19,086 bases of DNA. Source: CADEEN01 sp031379365. Lineage in GTDB: Bacteria; Pseudomonadota; Gammaproteobacteria; Burkholderiales; Burkholderiaceae_C. Both the position numbers and the translations under genes were made by a program. Location of the stretch: positions 1 to 19,086 of the forward strand of contig JANNFB010000005.1 in the NCBI GenBank assembly GCA_031379365.1, in the 5' to 3' direction. Below the pieces are notes generated by a model, which saw nothing but the letters and a program-made list of their open reading frames with translations, made no database searches and was not told where the DNA came from. Below are positions 6,162 through 12,593 of this stretch, one piece after another. Numbering within the stretch: position 1 is the first letter of the stretch; each line of letters begins with the position of its first letter.

Positions 6162-7742
6162 TCAATGCCGGAAGTGCCGCACGCCGGTGAACACCATGGC
6201 GATGCCGCGCTCGTCGGCGGCCGCAATCACTTCGGCGTCGCGCATCGAGCCGCCGGGCTGGATCACGCAGCTGGCGCCCGCATCGACGACCACATCCAGG
6301 CCGTCGCGGAAGGGGAAGAAGGCGTCGCTGGCCACGGCCGAGCCGGCCAGCGCCAGGCCGGCGTTCTGGGCCTTGATGCTGGCGATGCGGGCGCTGTCGA
6401 TGCGGCTCATCTGGCCGGCACCGACACCCAGCGTCATGCCATCGGCGCAGAACACGATGGCATTGCTCTTGACGAACTTGGCCACCTTCCAGGCGAACAG
6501 CAAATCGTTCAGCTGGGCCGGCGTCGGCGCCAGGCGCGTCACCACGCGCAACTCCTCGGGCGCGACGTTGCGCGCGTCGTTCGACTGCACCAGCAGGCCA
6601 CCGCCCACGCGTTTCATGTCCAGCGCGTTGGTGGCGCTGGACAAGTCCACCTCGAGCAGACGCACGTTCTGTTTGGCGGCGAAGACGGCGCGCGCTTCGG
6701 GTGTGATGTCGGGGGCGATGACGACTTCGACGAAGAGCTTGGCCACTTGCTCGGCGGTGGCGCCATCGAGCGGTGCGTTGAAGGCGATGATGCCGCCGAA
6801 GGCCGAGGTTGGATCGGTCTTGAGCGCCTTCGCGTACGCCTCGGCAACGTCGGTGCCGAGGGCCACGCCGCAGGGGTTGGCGTGCTTGACGATGACGCAG
6901 GCGGCGCTGTCGCGGAAGGTCTTGACGCACTCCCAGGCGGCGTCGGCATCGGCGATGTTGTTGTAGCTCAGGGCCTTGCCTTGCAGCTGCGTCCAGCCGG
7001 CCAGCAGGCCGCGCGGCACGCTGGCGTCACGGTAGAACGCGGCACTCTGATGCGGGTTCTCGCCGTAGCGCAGGTCCTGCGTCTTGACCCATTGTTGCGT
7101 CAACACGTCCGGGTACTCGGCACGCGCGGGTACCTGGCTGCCGGCGGCCTCGGCGCCGGCCTCCAGCGCCGTGAGGTAGTTGGCGATCATGCCGTCGTAG
7201 GCGGCGGTGTGCGCGAAAACCTTCTTGGCCAGCATGAACTGGGTGGCGCGTTGCACGCCGCCCGCCTTGAGTTCGGCCAGCACGCGCGGGTAGTCGTCGG
7301 GGTCGATCACGACGGCCACGTCCTGCCAGTTCTTCGCCGCAGCGCGCAGCATCGCCGGCCCGCCGATGTCGATGTTCTCGATCGCATCGTCGAGCGTGCA
7401 ACCCGCCTTGGCGGTGGCTTCGGCGAAGGGGTAGAGATTGATCACCAGCAGGTCGATGGTGGCGATGCCGTGCTCCTTCAATGCGGCCATGTGGGCAGGC
7501 ACATCACGGCGTGCCAGCAAGCCGCCATGGATGCGTGGATGCAGTGTCTTGACGCGGCCATCGAGCATCTCGGGGAAGCCGGTGACCTCGCTGACCTCCG
7601 TCACCGGCAAGCCGTTCTGTGCCAGCAGTTTGGCCGTGCCGCCGGTCGACAGCAGCTTGACGCCGGCGCCGTGCAGGGCGCGGGCCAGCTCGACGATGCC
7701 GGTCTTGTCCGACACCGACAACAACGCGGTCAAAGAATTCAT
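6162..7742 (-). CDS. purH: Bifunctional AICAR transformylase / IMP cyclohydrolase PurH
   Basis: 526 residues, the usual family length. It catalyses the last two steps of de novo purine synthesis in the cytosol: AICAR plus 10-formyl-THF to FAICAR, then ring closure to IMP. The N-terminal MGS-like cyclohydrolase domain shows STGGTAKLL (32-40) and GRVKTLHPRIHGGLL (62-76). The transformylase domain shows RYGENPHQ (225-232), the catalytic KHANPCG (286-292) and SAFGGIIAFN (313-322). The C-terminus has the conserved DAFFPFRDG and a terminal block ending RHFRH. It is the third gene after dusB and fis, 43 bp from the fis stop, in the order common in betaproteobacteria. A G-rich stretch just before the ATG could serve as ribosome-binding site. 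No PurR-type operator was recognised. Confidence 0.98.
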   Translation of the reverse strand: MNSLTALLSVSDKTGIVELARALHGAGVKLLSTGGTAKLLAQNGLPVTEVSEVTGFPEMLDGRVKTLHPRIHGGLLARRDVPAHMAALKEHGIATIDLLVINLYPFAEATAKAGCTLDDAIENIDIGGPAMLRAAAKNWQDVAVVIDPDDYPRVLAELKAGGVQRATQFMLAKKVFAHTAAYDGMIANYLTALEAGAEAAGSQVPARAEYPDVLTQQWVKTQDLRYGENPHQSAAFYRDASVPRGLLAGWTQLQGKALSYNNIADADAAWECVKTFRDSAACVIVKHANPCGVALGTDVAEAYAKALKTDPTSAFGGIIAFNAPLDGATAEQVAKLFVEVVIAPDITPEARAVFAAKQNVRLLEVDLSSATNALDMKRVGGGLLVQSNDARNVAPEELRVVTRLAPTPAQLNDLLFAWKVAKFVKSNAIVFCADGMTLGVGAGQMSRIDSARIASIKAQNAGLALAGSAVASDAFFPFRDGLDVVVDAGASCVIQPGGSMRDAEVIAAADERGIAMVFTGVRHFRH

Positions 7743-7785
7743 GGGGCCCCCGGGACACGGTCGCGTCGCGATCCGTGTGTCCTGT

Positions 7786-8022
7786 TCACTTCAACAATTT
7801 GTGGTCGAGCAGCTTGCGCCGCAGCGTGTTGCGGTTTAGGCCCAACCACTCGGCGGCCTTGCTCTGGTTGCCCTCGGCGTGCTTCATCACCACGTCGAGC
7901 AAGGGCTTCTCGACCGTGGCGATAACCATCTCGTGCATCGAGTGCGGCTCGGCGCCGCGCAGGTCCTTGAAGTACTGCTCCAGACTCTCGCGCACGCAGG
8001 CGTCGATATGCTTCTTGGTCAT
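7786..8022 (-). CDS. fis: Fis family DNA-binding protein
   Basis: 78-residue Fis homologue, a homodimeric nucleoid protein and transcription factor. The C-terminal helix-turn-helix is intact: GNQSKAAEWLGLNRNTLRRK (51-70), ending LLDHKLLK. It is shorter than E. coli Fis (98 residues) because the N-terminal beta-hairpin arm is reduced, as is common in betaproteobacteria; activation functions assigned to that arm may be missing. The ATG overlaps the dusB stop (ATGA, 8019-8022), so translation is coupled to dusB, as in the classical dusB-fis operon. Confidence 0.95.
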   Translation of the reverse strand: MTKKHIDACVRESLEQYFKDLRGAEPHSMHEMVIATVEKPLLDVVMKHAEGNQSKAAEWLGLNRNTLRRKLLDHKLLK

Positions 8023-9062
8023 GCCGTCAGTTCGATCAGGTCGTCATTCGCCGCCGGCGCAACCAGGCGCGGCAGCTGTTCATGCTGTTCCGCCAGGCGC
8101 GCGAACCAGTCGGTCACGGCGCTGACCTGGGTTCGACAATCCTCGATGCGGTTCATCTCGGCGCGGAAGGCTTCGCCCCCCGGCAGTTCGCGCAAGGCCC
8201 AGCCGATGTGCTTGCGCGCGCTGCGCACGCCGCTGGCCTCGCCGTACAGGCCGTAGTGGTCGTGCAGGTGATCCGTCAACCACTTCGCGGCTTCGGCCGT
8301 CGTGGGTGGCGCCAGCGTTCGGCCGGTGGCCAGGTAGTGGGCGATCTCACGAAAGATCCACGGCCGCCCCTGCGCCGCGCGCCCGACCATCAGCGCGTTG
8401 GCCCCGGTGTAGGCGAGCACCGCGCGCGCCTTTTCCGGTGAATCGATGTCGCCATTGGCCACCACCGCGATGGCCAGCGAGGCCTTCACCGCGGCCACCG
8501 TGTCGTACTCGGCCAGGCCCTTGAAGCCCTGCTCGCGCGTGCGGCCGTGCACGGTGACCATGGTCACGCCGGCCGCCTCGGCCAGACGCGCCATCGCCAC
8601 GGCGTTCTTCTCGCTGGCATTGCGGCCGGTGCGCATCTTCAAGGTCACCGGCACGCCGCGCGGCGCGCTGGCGCCGACCACCGCCTCGATGATGCGCGCC
8701 GCCAGGGGCACGTTGCTCATCAGCGCCGAGCCGGCCCACACATTGCAGACCTTCTTGGCCGGGCAGCCCATGTTGATGTCGATGATCTGTGCGCCGCGGT
8801 CGATGTTGTAGCGCGCCGCGTCGGCCATCTCCAGCGGGTCGACGCCGGCGATCTGCACCGCGATCGGCCCGGGTTCGCCGGCATGGTCGGCGCGCCGCGA
8901 GGTTTTCAGTGAGGACCACAACGCGCGCTGGCTGGTCACCATCTCGCTGACAGCGTAGCCCGCACCCAGGCGTCGACACAACTGACGGAAGGGCCGGTCC
9001 GTCACCCCGGCCATCGGGGCGACGAAGAGCCGGTTCGGCAGCTCGAAGGGGCCGAGCCTCAT
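8019..9062 (-). CDS. dusB: tRNA-dihydrouridine synthase B
   Basis: 347-residue FMN-dependent enzyme that reduces specific D-loop uridines in tRNA with NADPH. Motifs in order: VAPMAGVTDRPFR (14-26) at the FMN site, INMGCPAKKVC (96-106) with the catalytic Cys106, LKMRTG (141-146), VHGRTREQGFKG (171-182), ANGDI (202-206) and GRAAQGRPWIF (227-237). The frame stays open another 130 codons upstream, but that sequence is not DusB-like and runs into the divergent yqaA gene. The start MRLGPFELPN at 9062 is the family-typical N-terminus, with GGGAAG about ten bases upstream. It is the first gene of dusB-fis-purH. Confidence 0.96.
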   Translation of the reverse strand: MRLGPFELPNRLFVAPMAGVTDRPFRQLCRRLGAGYAVSEMVTSQRALWSSLKTSRRADHAGEPGPIAVQIAGVDPLEMADAARYNIDRGAQIIDINMGCPAKKVCNVWAGSALMSNVPLAARIIEAVVGASAPRGVPVTLKMRTGRNASEKNAVAMARLAEAAGVTMVTVHGRTREQGFKGLAEYDTVAAVKASLAIAVVANGDIDSPEKARAVLAYTGANALMVGRAAQGRPWIFREIAHYLATGRTLAPPTTAEAAKWLTDHLHDHYGLYGEASGVRSARKHIGWALRELPGGEAFRAEMNRIEDCRTQVSAVTDWFARLAEQHEQLPRLVAPAANDDLIELTA

Positions 9063-9175
9063 GCGGCCACGCTTCCCATCGCAGAACCCCGGGTCGATGG
9101 CATACCCCTTTCGGGCTGACGCCGCGGGCGTCGTGGGGTGGTCATCGCTGGGGGGGTGCTGAAAAAAGAGGCGCA

Positions 9176-9181
9176 AGTATA
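9176..9181 (-). promoter_or_regulatory. Possible -10 box for dusB-fis-purH
   Basis: TATACT on the minus strand, in the context GGCTATACT, about 115 bases before the dusB ATG in the divergent dusB/yqaA gap (9063-9246). No good -35 hexamer is seen at 16-18 bp, so this is only a candidate. Confidence 0.35.
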
Positions 9182-9246
9182 GCCAGCGCGCCCAGCCGTC
9201 TGGTGCAGGGGCATGTGCTGTCGCGTCTGTCGATAATCGGTGGCCC

Positions 9247-9735
9247 ATGGATGCCTGGATCACCCCACTGCTCGCCGCACTCGCGCTGCCCCAATTCGGT
9301 TTGTCGACCGTCTTCGTCGTCGCTTTGATTTCGGCCACGCTGTTGCCGATGGGCAGCGAGCCGGCGGTGTTTGGTCTCGTCAAGCTCAACCCCGAACTGT
9401 TCTGGCCGGCCGTGCTGGTGGCCACGGCGGGCAACACCATCGGCGGCGCCATCAGCTGGTGGATGGGTTACGGCGCGGAGCGCGCTTACGTGCGCGTGAA
9501 GAAGCGCAGCCCGACGGAGTTGCGGGCGCTGCAGTGGTTGCAGCGCTTCGGCGCCAAGGCCTGCCTGCTGTCGTGGTTGCCGGTGGTCGGCGATCCGCTG
9601 TGCGCCGTGGCCGGGTGGCTCAAGCTGCCGTTCTGGCAATGCGTGGCCTACATGGCCGTCGGCAAGTTCGCGCGTTATGTGACGATGACGGCGGCCTTGC
9701 TGTGGGTCTTCCCAGGGACGTTCGCGCTGCCCTGA
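9247..9735 (+). CDS. yqaA: YqaA family VTT-domain (DedA-related) membrane protein
   Basis: 162-residue small integral membrane protein of the YqaA branch of the VTT/SNARE-associated (DedA-like) superfamily. Features: STVFVVALISATLLPMGSEP (20-39), GNTIGGAISWWMGYGAE (62-78), a basic amphipathic stretch (81-100) and a re-entrant-like WLPVVGDPLCAVAGWLKLPF (115-134) before the last membrane helix. DedA-superfamily proteins are linked to lipid flipping and membrane homeostasis; YqaA's own role is not established. It is divergent from dusB and followed 31 bp later by the M32 carboxypeptidase, so the two could be co-transcribed. The ATG was chosen because earlier sequence in the frame is not membrane-like; the ribosome-binding site is weak. 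Confidence 0.88.
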   Translation: MDAWITPLLAALALPQFGLSTVFVVALISATLLPMGSEPAVFGLVKLNPELFWPAVLVATAGNTIGGAISWWMGYGAERAYVRVKKRSPTELRALQWLQRFGAKACLLSWLPVVGDPLCAVAGWLKLPFWQCVAYMAVGKFARYVTMTAALLWVFPGTFALP

Positions 9736-9766
9736 GAGAATTCGCGCCTCTCACGAGGAGACCGCG

Positions 9767-11254
9767 ATGAAGACGCCCAGCTACGACGATCTGGCCAGCC
9801 ACTACACCCGTCTGCACCACTTCCAGCACCTGGCCGCCATCGTGGGCTGGGATCAGGCGGCCAACATGCCGCCCAAGGGCAACGAAGCGCGCGCCGGTGC
9901 GCTGGCCGAGTTGGCGGCGCTGATGCACCGCATGCGCACCGACACCACGCTGGCCGATCGCCTGGCGCGCGCGGAGCAGGAGTCGCTGTCGGACCACCAG
10001 CGCGCCAACCTGCGCGAGATCCAGCGCGATTGGCGCAACGCCAATGCCTTGCCGACCGAGCTGGTGCAGCGCCGCCAGCTGGCCACGTCTCGCTGCGAGC
10101 ATGCCTGGCGCTTGCTGCGTCCGGCCAACGACTGGGCCGGTTTTCTTGTGCACTGGCAACCGGTGTTGGCGATCGCTCGGGAAGAGGCCGAGCGGCTGTC
10201 GCAGCAGTCTGGCATGACGCGCTATGACGCGCTGATGGACCGCTATGAGCCTGGAATGACGAGTGACGTGGTGGATCGCGTCTTCGGTGCCGTGCGGCAG
10301 TGGCTGCCCGGGTTGATCCAGCAAGTGATCGCCAGGCAGGCCAGCGAGCCGGTGATCGAGGCGCAGGGGCCGTTTGCCCTCGAAGCCCAGCGCCAGCTTT
10401 GCCAGCAGATGGTGCGCCGACTCGGCTTCGACTTCGAAGCCGGGCGGCTCGACGCCAGCACCCATCCCTTCTCCGGCGGCGTGCCGGAAGACGTGCGCAT
10501 GACCACGCGCTACCGCGAGGACCAGTTCCTGCCCGCGCTGATGGGCACGGTGCACGAGACCGGCCACGGCCGCTATGAGCAGAACCGGCCGCGCGACTGG
10601 CTCGGCCAGCCGGTCAGCGAAGCGCGCTCGATGGCCATCCACGAGAGCCAGTCGCTGGCCTTCGAGATGCAACTGGGCGGCCACCCCGGGTTCGCGCAGG
10701 TGCTGTCGCCGATGCTGGCTGACACCTTCGGCCCGCAGGCGGCCTTCGAGCCGGGCAACCTGCACCGCGTGTTGACGCGCGTGAAGCGCGGCCTGATCCG
10801 GGTCGATGCCGACGAGGTCACGTACCCGGCGCACGTGATCCTGCGTTACGAGATCGAGCAGGCCTTGATCGAGGGCGCGGTCGAGGCCGACGATGTGCCG
10901 GCGCTGTGGGACGCCAAGATGACCGAGCTGCTCGGTCTGGACACCCGCGGCAACTTCAAGGACGGGCCGTTGCAGGACGTGCATTGGCCAGAAGCTCTGT
11001 TCGGCTACTTCCCCTGCTATTCGCTGGGCGCGATGTATGCGGCGCAGTGGTTCGCCGCGATGCGCCGGGAGCTGCCAGATTTGGACGTGCGCATCGTGCG
11101 CGGCGACTGGGCGCCGGTGTTCGACTGGTTGCGCGCCAACATCTGGTCGCAGGCCTCGCGCTGGTCGACTGACGAGTTGGCGAAGCGCGCCAGCGGTGAA
11201 GTGCTGAACCCGGCCTTCTTCAAGGCCCACCTCGAGGCCCGCTACCTGGGCTGA
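9767..11254 (+). CDS. Metallocarboxypeptidase, family M32 (Taq-type)
   Basis: 495 residues, the normal length for thermostable carboxypeptidase Taq-family enzymes, which remove C-terminal amino acids in the cytoplasm using a metal ion. The H-E-x-x-H motif is HETGH (263-267), followed by GRYEQN. The third ligand is Glu293 in HESQSL. The family blocks DQAANMPPKG (29-38), STHPFSGG (231-238), DVRMTTRY (242-249) and YEIEQALIEG are all present. No signal peptide is seen. GAGGAG sits about seven bases before the ATG. A small stem TGAGAG/CTCTCA (9733-9753) lies between yqaA and this gene, too weak to call a terminator. Its 3' end converges on the EF-hand array. Confidence 0.95.
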   Translation: MKTPSYDDLASHYTRLHHFQHLAAIVGWDQAANMPPKGNEARAGALAELAALMHRMRTDTTLADRLARAEQESLSDHQRANLREIQRDWRNANALPTELVQRRQLATSRCEHAWRLLRPANDWAGFLVHWQPVLAIAREEAERLSQQSGMTRYDALMDRYEPGMTSDVVDRVFGAVRQWLPGLIQQVIARQASEPVIEAQGPFALEAQRQLCQQMVRRLGFDFEAGRLDASTHPFSGGVPEDVRMTTRYREDQFLPALMGTVHETGHGRYEQNRPRDWLGQPVSEARSMAIHESQSLAFEMQLGGHPGFAQVLSPMLADTFGPQAAFEPGNLHRVLTRVKRGLIRVDADEVTYPAHVILRYEIEQALIEGAVEADDVPALWDAKMTELLGLDTRGNFKDGPLQDVHWPEALFGYFPCYSLGAMYAAQWFAAMRRELPDLDVRIVRGDWAPVFDWLRANIWSQASRWSTDELAKRASGEVLNPAFFKAHLEARYLG

Positions 11255-11255
11255 C

Positions 11256-11293
11256 AGTGCGGCAGGCTGGATCGCTGCCCGGCGCGCCGCACT
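11256..11293. terminator. Hairpin between converging genes
   Basis: AGTGCGGC (11256-11263) and GCCGCACT (11286-11293) form a perfect 8-bp stem in the 45-bp gap between the converging M32 carboxypeptidase and first EF-hand gene. No clear T-run flanks it. The position suggests a shared transcription end or mRNA 3' stabilising hairpin. Confidence 0.45.
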
Positions 11294-11299
11294 TCTGGC

Positions 11300-11578
11300 T
11301 TACTGCATGAACATCGAGCTGCGCAGCTTCTCAAGCTGGCCAGCGTCGATCTTGCCGTCCTTGGCGCCCATTTCCTTGGCCTTCATGTCGAAAATCTTGC
11401 CCATGGCGGCAAGGAACTCTTCCTTCGACACCATGCCGTCCTTGTTGGTGTCCATCATCGGCATCTTCATCATGTCGCCGGCCTTCATTTCGCCAGCGGC
11501 GTGGGCGGCGGCGAAGCTGTTCGTGCTCACCAGGGCGGCAATCACGATCAGGCCACGGCCGAGAGTCTTGACGTTCAT
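11300..11578 (-). CDS. Small exported EF-hand protein, array member 1 (Met-rich)
   Basis: 92-residue protein. The signal peptide MNVKTLGRGLIVIAALVS ends near SFA or AHA, so the mature protein should be periplasmic. One canonical EF-hand loop is present, DTNKDGMVSKEE (Asp, Asn, Asp, Gly, Val, Glu at the standard positions), plus a weaker C-terminal EF-like segment around AKDGKIDAGQLEKL. A methionine-rich stretch (MKAGDMMKMPMMD) just before the loop is absent from the other two copies in this density. The ATG at 11578 is preceded by TGGAG six bases upstream; a TTG four codons earlier overlaps that ribosome-binding site and was rejected. Paralogous to the next two genes. Calcium binding is inferred from the loop; the biological role is unknown. 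Confidence 0.88.
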   Translation of the reverse strand: MNVKTLGRGLIVIAALVSTNSFAAAHAAGEMKAGDMMKMPMMDTNKDGMVSKEEFLAAMGKIFDMKAKEMGAKDGKIDAGQLEKLRSSMFMQ

Positions 11579-11595
11579 GTTTATCTCCAAAATTG

Positions 11596-11623
11596 AGGTG
11601 GATCGATGCAGGCTAGGCTCAAG
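11596..11623 (-). repeat. Leader repeat, copy in front of EF-hand gene 1
   Basis: 28 bases in the 5' leader match 12038-12065 in front of EF-hand gene 2 at 24 positions (CTTGAGCCT..., ATCGAT, CACCT shared). This indicates that the leader was duplicated with the gene, or is kept for a post-transcriptional reason. Confidence 0.7.
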
Positions 11624-11645
11624 CCGAGCGACGCCTACCTTAGTG

Positions 11646-11673
11646 TAGTCGGTCCGTGGGCAACAGCATTACA
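11646..11673 (-). promoter_or_regulatory. ECF-sigma-type promoter of EF-hand gene 1
   Basis: Minus strand: TGTAAT (11668-11673), 16 bp, CGACTA (11646-11651), about 68 bases before the ATG. The -35-like TGTAA and -10-like CGACTA with this spacing fit promoters read by extracytoplasmic-function sigma factors. The same arrangement precedes all three paralogues. Confidence 0.7.
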
Positions 11674-11749
11674 CCCGGTTGCTTGCATTTCTGGCAGTGC
11701 GTCGACCCGATGCAGCGCGGCGCCCTGCCCCTGCGCTGACACGCGCCGC

Positions 11750-12022
11750 TCACTGCCCCATGATGTTGCGCAACAGGTCGAAGTACTCGTCGGCCTTCAA
11801 TTTGCTGTCCTTGGCCTTCATTTCCGTGGCCTTCATGTCGAAGGCTTTGCCGGCCATCGCGAGGAACTCTGCCTTGGACACCATGCCGTCCTTGTTCGTG
11901 TCGACCATCTTCACGGTCATCATCTCGGCAATCTTCGTCCCTGGCAGGGTGTCGGCCATGGCGTTCACGGCGAAGAAGGCGGCCGCCACGATCAAGCCGC
12001 GGCCGAGGGTTTTGACGATCAT
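11750..12022 (-). CDS. Small exported EF-hand protein, array member 2
   Basis: 90-residue paralogue of the flanking genes. The signal peptide is MIVKTLGRGLIVAAAFFAV with probable cleavage after AMA. The EF-hand loop DTNKDGMVSKAE is followed by FLAMAGKAFDMKATEMKAKD. The second EF-like half is more degraded than in the neighbours (AKDSKLKADEYFDLL) and the C-terminus ends NIMGQ. The ATG is preceded by TGGAG with a six-base gap, in a leader shared with member 1. The gene has its own ECF-type promoter, so the array need not be a single operon. Function beyond likely periplasmic calcium binding is unknown. Confidence 0.88.
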   Translation of the reverse strand: MIVKTLGRGLIVAAAFFAVNAMADTLPGTKIAEMMTVKMVDTNKDGMVSKAEFLAMAGKAFDMKATEMKAKDSKLKADEYFDLLRNIMGQ

Positions 12023-12037
12023 GTCTATCTCCAGTCA

Positions 12038-12065
12038 AGGTGAATCGATCCACGCCAGGCTCAAG
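12038..12065 (-). repeat. Leader repeat, copy in front of EF-hand gene 2
   Basis: Partner of 11596-11623 (24 of 28 bases identical, in the same position relative to the ribosome-binding site). The leader of EF-hand gene 3 does not show it. Confidence 0.7.
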
Positions 12066-12099
12066 CTGGCGGCGCGCCGGTGATTCGATGCGCTGGCTG

Positions 12100-12127
12100 T
12101 AGTCGGATGGGGGGCTGCATCCTTACA
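12100..12127 (-). promoter_or_regulatory. ECF-sigma-type promoter of EF-hand gene 2
   Basis: Minus strand: TGTAAG (12122-12127), 16 bp, CGACTA (12100-12105), about 78 bases before the ATG. Same boxes and spacing as in front of members 1 and 3, with an unrelated spacer sequence. Confidence 0.7.
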
Positions 12128-12190
12128 GCGATCTTTGGCCACAGTGCTGCGGCGCCGACCGCTGCGAGAACTCACCCGCCCATGCCGCCA

Positions 12191-12463
12191 TCACTGCATG
12201 AACATCATGGTGCGCAGCTTCTCGAGCTGAGCCGCGTCGATCTTGCCGCCCTTCGCGCCCATCTCCTTGGCGTACATGTCGTAGGTCTTGCCGGCCATTT
12301 CGAGGAACTCGGCCTTGGAGACCATGCCGTCCTTGTTCTTGTCCATGGTCTTGAAAGCCATCATTTCGGAGATCTTCGCGGCCGGAAAGGTGTCGGCCAT
12401 GCTGTTCATGGCAACGAAGGCGGCGGCAATGATCAAACCGCGGCTGAGGGTCTTTGCAAACAT
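12191..12463 (-). CDS. Small exported EF-hand protein, array member 3
   Basis: 90-residue paralogue. The signal peptide is MFAKTLSRGLIIAAAFVAM with probable cleavage after SMA. The EF-hand loop is DKNKDGMVSKAE; the second EF-like half AKGGKIDAAQLEKL and the C-terminus MMFMQ resemble member 1, while the first half resembles member 2. TGGAG lies upstream of the ATG. It is the promoter-proximal member of the array (transcribed first if read through). No transporter, sensor or sigma factor gene is adjacent to suggest a pathway. Confidence 0.88.
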   Translation of the reverse strand: MFAKTLSRGLIIAAAFVAMNSMADTFPAAKISEMMAFKTMDKNKDGMVSKAEFLEMAGKTYDMYAKEMGAKGGKIDAAQLEKLRTMMFMQ

Positions 12464-12541
12464 AGGTAACTCCAGTTGAGATCAGGTTCGGTTGGCGCGG
12501 GCGGGTGGCCTGCGGCGCTGGGGTGTCCATCGCGCCTTGAG

Positions 12542-12569
12542 TAGTCGGCCTGCGTGCGGGCTCATTACA
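12542..12569 (-). promoter_or_regulatory. ECF-sigma-type promoter of EF-hand gene 3
   Basis: Minus strand: TGTAAT (12564-12569), 16 bp, CGACTA (12542-12547), about 79 bases before the ATG. It lies in the gap after the patatin gene stop, so EF-hand gene 3 does not depend on readthrough from patatin. Confidence 0.7.
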
Positions 12570-12593
12570 CGCCGCAGGGCACCGACCCGCTGC

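Noticed and set aside
6165..7925. Open frame of 586 codons on the plus strand opposite purH
   Set aside because: Antisense shadow of a clear, full-length purH, running into fis.
9063..9452. N-terminal extension of dusB by 130 codons
   Set aside because: Not DusB-like, overlaps the divergent yqaA gene, and the family starts at the MRLGPF position.
9620..11230. Open frame of 536 codons on the minus strand opposite the M32 carboxypeptidase
   Set aside because: Arg/His/Gln-rich antisense shadow without domain motifs; the plus-strand peptidase is complete.
11579..11590. Earlier TTG start for EF-hand member 1
   Set aside because: The TTG overlaps the Shine-Dalgarno sequence of the better ATG at 11578, and the paralogues start at the equivalent ATG.
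11300..12463. EF-hand array as bufferin-type (DUF2282-like) copper-binding peptides
   Set aside because: ECF control and small exported size are similar, but the proteins lack cysteines and no MNIO-family maturase gene is adjacent.
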